Of a stretch of 22,474 nucleotides of DNA, positions 18,126 to 22,474 are shown piece after piece; the stretch's first letter is position 1, and the number at the start of each line of letters is the position of its first letter. A model generated the notes under the pieces. That model made no database searches, was not told the origin of the DNA, and saw only the letters and a program-made list of their open reading frames with translations. A program made the translations under genes and the position numbers. Origin of the DNA: Solicoccozyma terricola (Eukaryota > Basidiomycota > Tremellomycetes > Filobasidiales > Piskurozymaceae); assembly GCA_001600875.1 (NCBI GenBank), contig BCLD01000009.1, positions 47,341-69,814 on the forward strand, written 5' to 3'.

Positions 18126-20866
18126 ATGTCTACCACTTCTCCCGTAGCTCCGCTCAGCCAGGGTACCGGGTATGGTGTAGTCATTGGATTGGGTGCCGTC
18201 TTTGCGATCGGTATGATCGGCATTACCCACTTCATGAAGAAGCGCGGCACTGTCGACAATTCCGAGGAATTTACAGGTGACTTATTCCCCTCCATGTCAT
18301 AGGACGCTTTTTAACTTACACCGGGTGTTGCACACCCAGTGGCAAATCGCTCGGTTGGCATCGGCCTCACTGCTGCAGCAGTCATTTCTAGTTGGACCTG
18401 GAGCACCGCGCTGCTCAGTAAGTAGGAGTATCTGCTGTTACCTCGTTGGACACCTTGCTAATTGCCGAGTTGCACCCCTCTCAGGCAGTGCTACAGTCGC
18501 GTATGAATACGGCGTTGCAGGCGCCTTCTTCTTCGCTGCCTGTAACAGTACCCAGATAATGGTCTTTAGTAACCTGGCAATTGTGAGTGGTTGGTCCGCG
18601 TCGTGCCTCCGGTTGCCTTGGCTGACTTTTCTCCCCATCACTTGCAGCAAACCAAACGCAACGCCCCCAACGCCCGAACCTTCCTTGAGATTATTCGAGT
18701 GCGATATGGCAAAGTGGCACACTTCTCTTACAGTGAGTTGCGACAGTATGGGTGGGGGCGGCTGATAGTCGAGTAGACACCAGCTGACGGTTTCACGCCA
18801 TACTGCCTTCTCATACGCAGTGTTCTTCAGTCTGGCTTCAAACATCCTCGTCGTTTCGTCTATTCTGCTTGGAGGTGCGGCTGCCATCAACTCCTTGACT
18901 GGTATGAGCGTATATGCGAGGTACGTTGCCGCGGGTACCATGGTGCTAGAACGTCGACTAATGGGGATGCACGTCGCAGTATCTTCCTCCTTCCCCTCAG
19001 CGTTGCCGCCTACACCTTGCGAGGTGGATTGAGGGCGACGATCCTGACTGACTACGTGCGTTGGGACTATAAACATACTCCGAAGAGACCTCCTAACCAT
19101 CTCACGTTCATCTCCCACAGCTACACACGGCAATCATCCTCATCATTGTCCTCATCTTCTGGTTCTCCACGTACGCTACAGGGAACCAGATCGGATCCCC
19201 AGGCAAGATGTACGATCTTCTACTGGACGCTCAGCAAAGGAACAACTATTCAGCCGCTACCAAGGACGGTAGTTATCTCACCGTTCGCTCACTGCCGGCG
19301 TTGAAGTTTGCGATTTTGAGTATTGTTGAATATACTGGTGTCGTGTTCCTTGGTGGGTTTTTAAGCTGCACGACAATCGCAGGACCATTGCTTTCCTGTG
19401 GCTGACTTTTCGCCGCATTTCGTTAGACAACTCTTTCCATCAAGTGAGTAGACGTCCTAGAGGACCCAGCTATAAGTTGCTGATATTTACCAAACTCCTC
19501 AGAAAGGAATCGCAGCAGATCCAGCTGCTGCCATCCCAGGGTACATCTTAGGAGGCCTGGCGTGGTTTGCGGTGCCTTGGACACTGGCGACTACTATGGG
19601 TCTCCTTGCATTGGCACTTGAGAACACTGCGGCTTTCCCAACTTTCCCAAGAAGGATGAGCTCTGCTGAGCTTTCAGCTGGCTTGGTGCTTCCTTATGCG
19701 GCTGAGACGATTGCGGGCACTGGTGGTGCTGGAGGTGGTGAGTCGGCAAAGTTTGGTATCTGTCGCCTCCGTGGAATACAGCGCTGATGTTGGAAGGTAC
19801 GGCACAGTACTGATACTCATGTTTATGTCCTGCACGAGTGCCGTATCATCGCAATTGATCGGAGTATCCACTGTTCTGTCATACGACGTGTACAAGACTT
19901 GTGAGTTCAGATGTCATCCTGTTGCTGCCGGCAACTCTAACCTATTGCCCGTATTTCAGACCTCCGACCCAACGCAACCGATCACAGTGTACTTTTGGCC
20001 GGGCATTGGGCAGTCGCCGGCTTTGCTCTGTTCATGGGAGGATTTGCCAGCATGTTACATGGTGCCAGTATCGATCTTGGGTTCATATACGTGAGAATGA
20101 CGGCGGCCGTCCTCTGGTGAAGGCCCAAGCTGACCACTCGAGGACTTTGCCGTGCCAGAACATGACCGGTATTTTCACAGGGTGTGCCTTGCCAGGCCTT
20201 GTGGCTACCTTCTTCTCCTCTCGACAGGGCTCCCTCGCTGCTATCGCCAGCATTTGGGGTGGATTCCTTTCCGCTGTGATCACCTGGCTCACTCTCGCCA
20301 ATCGATTCTCTGGTGAAGTCACGATCGCCTCTGTTGGTGCTGTCGATCCGTGCTTGTATGGGTGCATTGCGGGTATTGGAGGTGCAGCAGTCATCACCAT
20401 CCTCATCTCCCTCTTCCACAATGCACGATACCAATGGGATACCCTCCGCGCTGTTCGATTGGTGGATGATGATGGCAAGGAGAGGGATGTAACATTCAAC
20501 GATCCACATTACGACGCAGCTCGACTTCGGAAAGCAGCATACTTGGCAAGAGGAGTCACCTTGGTTCTATTCCTCGCGATCTTCATCATCTGGCCGCTTT
20601 CAATGTACGGCTCGGGTTACATCTTCTCGAGGCAGTTCTTCACCGGATGGGTGATAGTGTCTTTGCTATGGACGTTCGGCGCCATCTTCGCGGTCACTCT
20701 GTTCCCGCTGATCGAAGGAAGACATACTTTGGGGGCATTCGTCAAGGAGTTCATCTGGAGGAAAAGGGTTGAGGAGCAGCCTGGAAAGCTTTCAGGAGCT
20801 TCCACACCATCCAGCGTCGAGGAAAAGGATATAGACGGCTCCATCGAGTACGTACAGGAGAAGTAG
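18126..20866 (+). CDS. DUR3-like: Sodium:solute symporter family transporter, DUR3-like (urea/polyamine type)
   Basis: A plasma-membrane transporter of 667 residues in 12 exons: 18126-18276, 18340-18417, 18485-18582, 18648-18732, 18821-18920, 18980-19055, 19121-19352, 19427-19443, 19503-19737, 19808-19900, 19960-20090 and 20159-20866. It reads as roughly 14-15 hydrophobic helices. SSS/DUR3 signatures include ANRSVGIGLTAAAVISSWTW, LRGGLRATILTDYLHTAIIL, GLAWFAVPWTLATTMGL, MFMSCTSAVSSQLIGVSTVL, DVYKTYLRPNAT and NMTGIFTGCALPGLVATFF. Fungal DUR3 proteins import urea and polyamines with H+ or Na+. Here the real substrate could be a pathway compound, since the gene sits head-to-head with a dehydrogenase beside sulfur oxygenases. 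The Ser/Glu-rich C-terminal tail is cytosolic. Exon 8 is only 17 nt (frame-preserving, DNSFHQ). The ATG at 18126 starts MSTTSPVAPLSQ; the frame is open further upstream without good coding character. Confidence 0.93.
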
Positions 20867-21326
20867 AATCATGGGTTTACAAAGACGAGGTTCTTTGGTG
20901 GTGTAGGACGAGGCTCTTTTGGGTGTGTGGTGCATATAATATATCACACAGGTTAACGTGGAACAGGCTGTGTACTTCAATAAGAGGAAACAAGGACGTA
21001 TCGTTGCCAATTCTCGACATTGTATAGATTCTGAGAATGGCATTGAACCGACGGGCTTGAGTGAACAGCGATGTAGGCAGTGTCCTCATATGTCAACGGT
21101 GATATACTGAGCGGGCCCCTACTGGGAACCAGTGTCTGTCTGATCAACGACGACGTGACATGTCAGCGTCCCCGGGCATACATGGATTGACGTTACCGGA
21201 TGGTGTACGTCAATGCAGTCTCCAGCAACGGCAGCTACGGGGAAGCGTGCATGTACCACGCATCTGCATAATATCACGGAGGAGCCCCCGAGACGGTATT
21301 ATTCATTGACATCCATGGCTTTACGG
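20867..21326. other. Convergent 3' intergenic region
   Basis: About 460 bases between the stops of the transporter (plus) and the monooxygenase (minus). It should hold both 3' UTRs. No RNA gene, repeat or coding frame stands out. Confidence 0.5.
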
Positions 21327-22474
21327 CTACCTCGTCCACAACGAACGAAGAGCGTATATTACCACGGCTGACAGGATGACAGACCCTGCTACCAATGACT
21401 TTTGACCTAGAGGTGAACGGGTCGACAGATCCTTCGAATTGATTGGTTTCAGACGACGTTTGCCATCGACCTCAGACCAGGTCGAGGCTACCCAATCGTT
21501 CCAATTCGTGATTCGAGTCTCCTTCCACAGTTCGTCTGTTCAATAGGTGCATTATCAGTATCCCGGGGTGATACAACAGGTGGCAAGCGTAGCCCACACA
21601 GAGACTTACAACCATTCAAAGAGTTTGCGACTGTCACTTTACCTTGGCCGATCCGCCACCAACTCGTGCAGAGGTTACTTGCCATCGTCTGTGGAGAAAG
21701 GGTATGGGAGGTTGGATGTTGGGGGATTTCTCAGACTACTTTGAAGCTACTCACGCTCTGTTGAAGCTTGTTCTGCATCTCTCTATTGTACGAGCGGCAG
21801 ACTTGCTCCTTGGGCTGAAGGGAGGTTATACCGTGATCGACCATCTGGTGGGGGATGCTCTCTATAAGCCAATCTGATCTGCATCGCCATCGTCAGTCCT
21901 TCATCATCAGACCCACCTCTTTGACTATTCGTGCAATGACAGCCGTCTGTCGAAGTTGGCAAAGGAGCGGTAGTCAGCGAAGAAGGACGGGGTCACAGCA
22001 ACTACACGTCCTCCTCACCTGATTGCCGATCGTGTATCCCCAAGAACCAGCTACTGCATTCGGTCCTAGTACCATGAAATAGTTTGGAAACTGTCCCAGG
22101 TGAGGTCAGCGAGCAGGCCGTTTTTTTTTTTTTGGATCGACGGCGAAGGGTTCAATCATTCACCTTTGGTACGGCCAAGCCCCTATAAGCCTCTGGTCCA
22201 TCCAAAGAATTCCAATATTCCCGCAACTCCAAACCGTTCTCTCCGTGTAAGCCGACGTTCAGTCCAACGCCATGCCGTGCGACATCAGATCCGGTAGCGA
22301 AGATGATGATATCAACCGGTGTTTCGACGCCGTCTTTGCTGATGATACTGGTTGCAGTGACACGCTCGATGGGACTCGACGTGAGGTGGATGTTGTCTCG
22401 ATGAAGGGATGCTAGCCAACCAGCGTCGTATGCTGGGCGTTTGCAGCCGAGGGCTGTGGGGGTGGGGGTGGGGG
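21327..22474 (-). CDS. Flavin-containing monooxygenase / Baeyer-Villiger-type, 3' part, C-terminal membrane anchor
   Basis: The C-terminal part of a class B flavoprotein monooxygenase cut by the window end. Minus-strand exons: 22474 (or acceptor 22453)-22164, 22090-22019, 21946-21917, 21844-21755, 21688-21610 and 21535-21327. Family marks are LGCKRPAYDAGWLASLH, the FATGSDV motif (family FATGY/FATG-D), FPNYFMVLGPNAVAG, and WWRIGQGKVTVANSLNG. The N-terminal GxGxxG FAD and NADPH sites lie outside the window. Bacterial and fungal relatives oxygenate ketones, sulfides or amines using NADPH and O2. The final 25 or so residues (SLVAGSVILSAVVIYALRSLW, quoted only to the helix core) form a predicted tail anchor, probably for the ER. 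One exon is only 30 nt. A 13-nt T run lies in intron 22163-22091. Position beside the SfnG/TauD/transporter genes suggests, but does not prove, a sulfide- or sulfone-related role. Confidence 0.88.
22121..22133. repeat. 13-nt poly-T run in an intron
   Basis: Thirteen T on the plus strand within the intron at 22163-22091 of the flavin monooxygenase; the transcript reads poly-A. Confidence 0.85.
22459..22474. repeat. GGGGGT repeat at window edge
   Basis: The window ends in GGGGGTGGGGGTGGGG-like sequence, a C-rich stretch in the sense of the monooxygenase gene that would precede the acceptor at 22454. It mirrors the poly-C at the other edge. Confidence 0.7.

Noticed and set aside
22121..22133. 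T run as a transcription terminator
   Set aside because: It lies within an intron of the minus-strand monooxygenase and no RNA polymerase III gene is seen before it.
1..22474. tRNA, rRNA, CRISPR array or transposon
   Set aside because: Reading by eye found no cloverleaf, no spaced repeats, no terminal repeats and no transposase or reverse-transcriptase motifs; a dedicated tRNA scan was not possible here.

Overview
The window looks like a stretch of nuclear genome from a basidiomycetous fungus, most likely a tremellomycete yeast or relative. Genes are compact and intron-dense, with introns mostly 37-125 nt, GT...AG borders and CTGAC/CTAAC-like branch points. The proteins are typically fungal: a Zn2Cys6 regulator, a DUR3-like transporter and a four-helix SUR7/PalI-like membrane protein. 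Exon structures were built by hand, joining frames at consensus splice sites and using protein-family continuity as the guide.

Left part (1-9100). After an unidentified 3' gene fragment (1-288) come a 12-exon Zn2Cys6 transcription factor (509-3928, +), a 5-exon fumarylacetoacetate hydrolase-family enzyme (4120-5410, -), a poorly resolved small gene (about 5730-6348, -), a six-exon four-helix membrane protein (6577-7809, -) and an intronless 216-residue hypothetical protein (8436-9086, -).

Middle part (10203-16000). An intronless FAD-linked oxidase of bacterial look (10203-11609, -) is followed by two divergent sulfur-related oxygenase genes. One is a TauD/TfdA-type Fe(II)/2-oxoglutarate dioxygenase (12277 to about 13998, -). 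The other is an SfnG-like flavin-dependent dimethylsulfone monooxygenase (14361-15989, +). Their 5' ends are about 360 bp apart, so they could share a promoter.

Right part (16231-22474). A quinone-oxidoreductase-type dehydrogenase (16231-17600, -) diverges from a 12-exon DUR3-type sodium:solute symporter (18126-20866, +). The 3' part of a flavin-containing monooxygenase with a C-terminal membrane anchor (21327-22474, -) runs off the window.

Together, the TauD-like dioxygenase, SfnG-like monooxygenase, dehydrogenase, transporter and FMO resemble a catabolic cluster for organic sulfur (sulfones or sulfonates), possibly served by the flanking FAD oxidase, FAH-family hydrolase and zinc-cluster regulator. 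The family calls are strong; the shared pathway is inference. Long G/C homopolymers (up to 42 nt) sit inside several introns and at both window edges.
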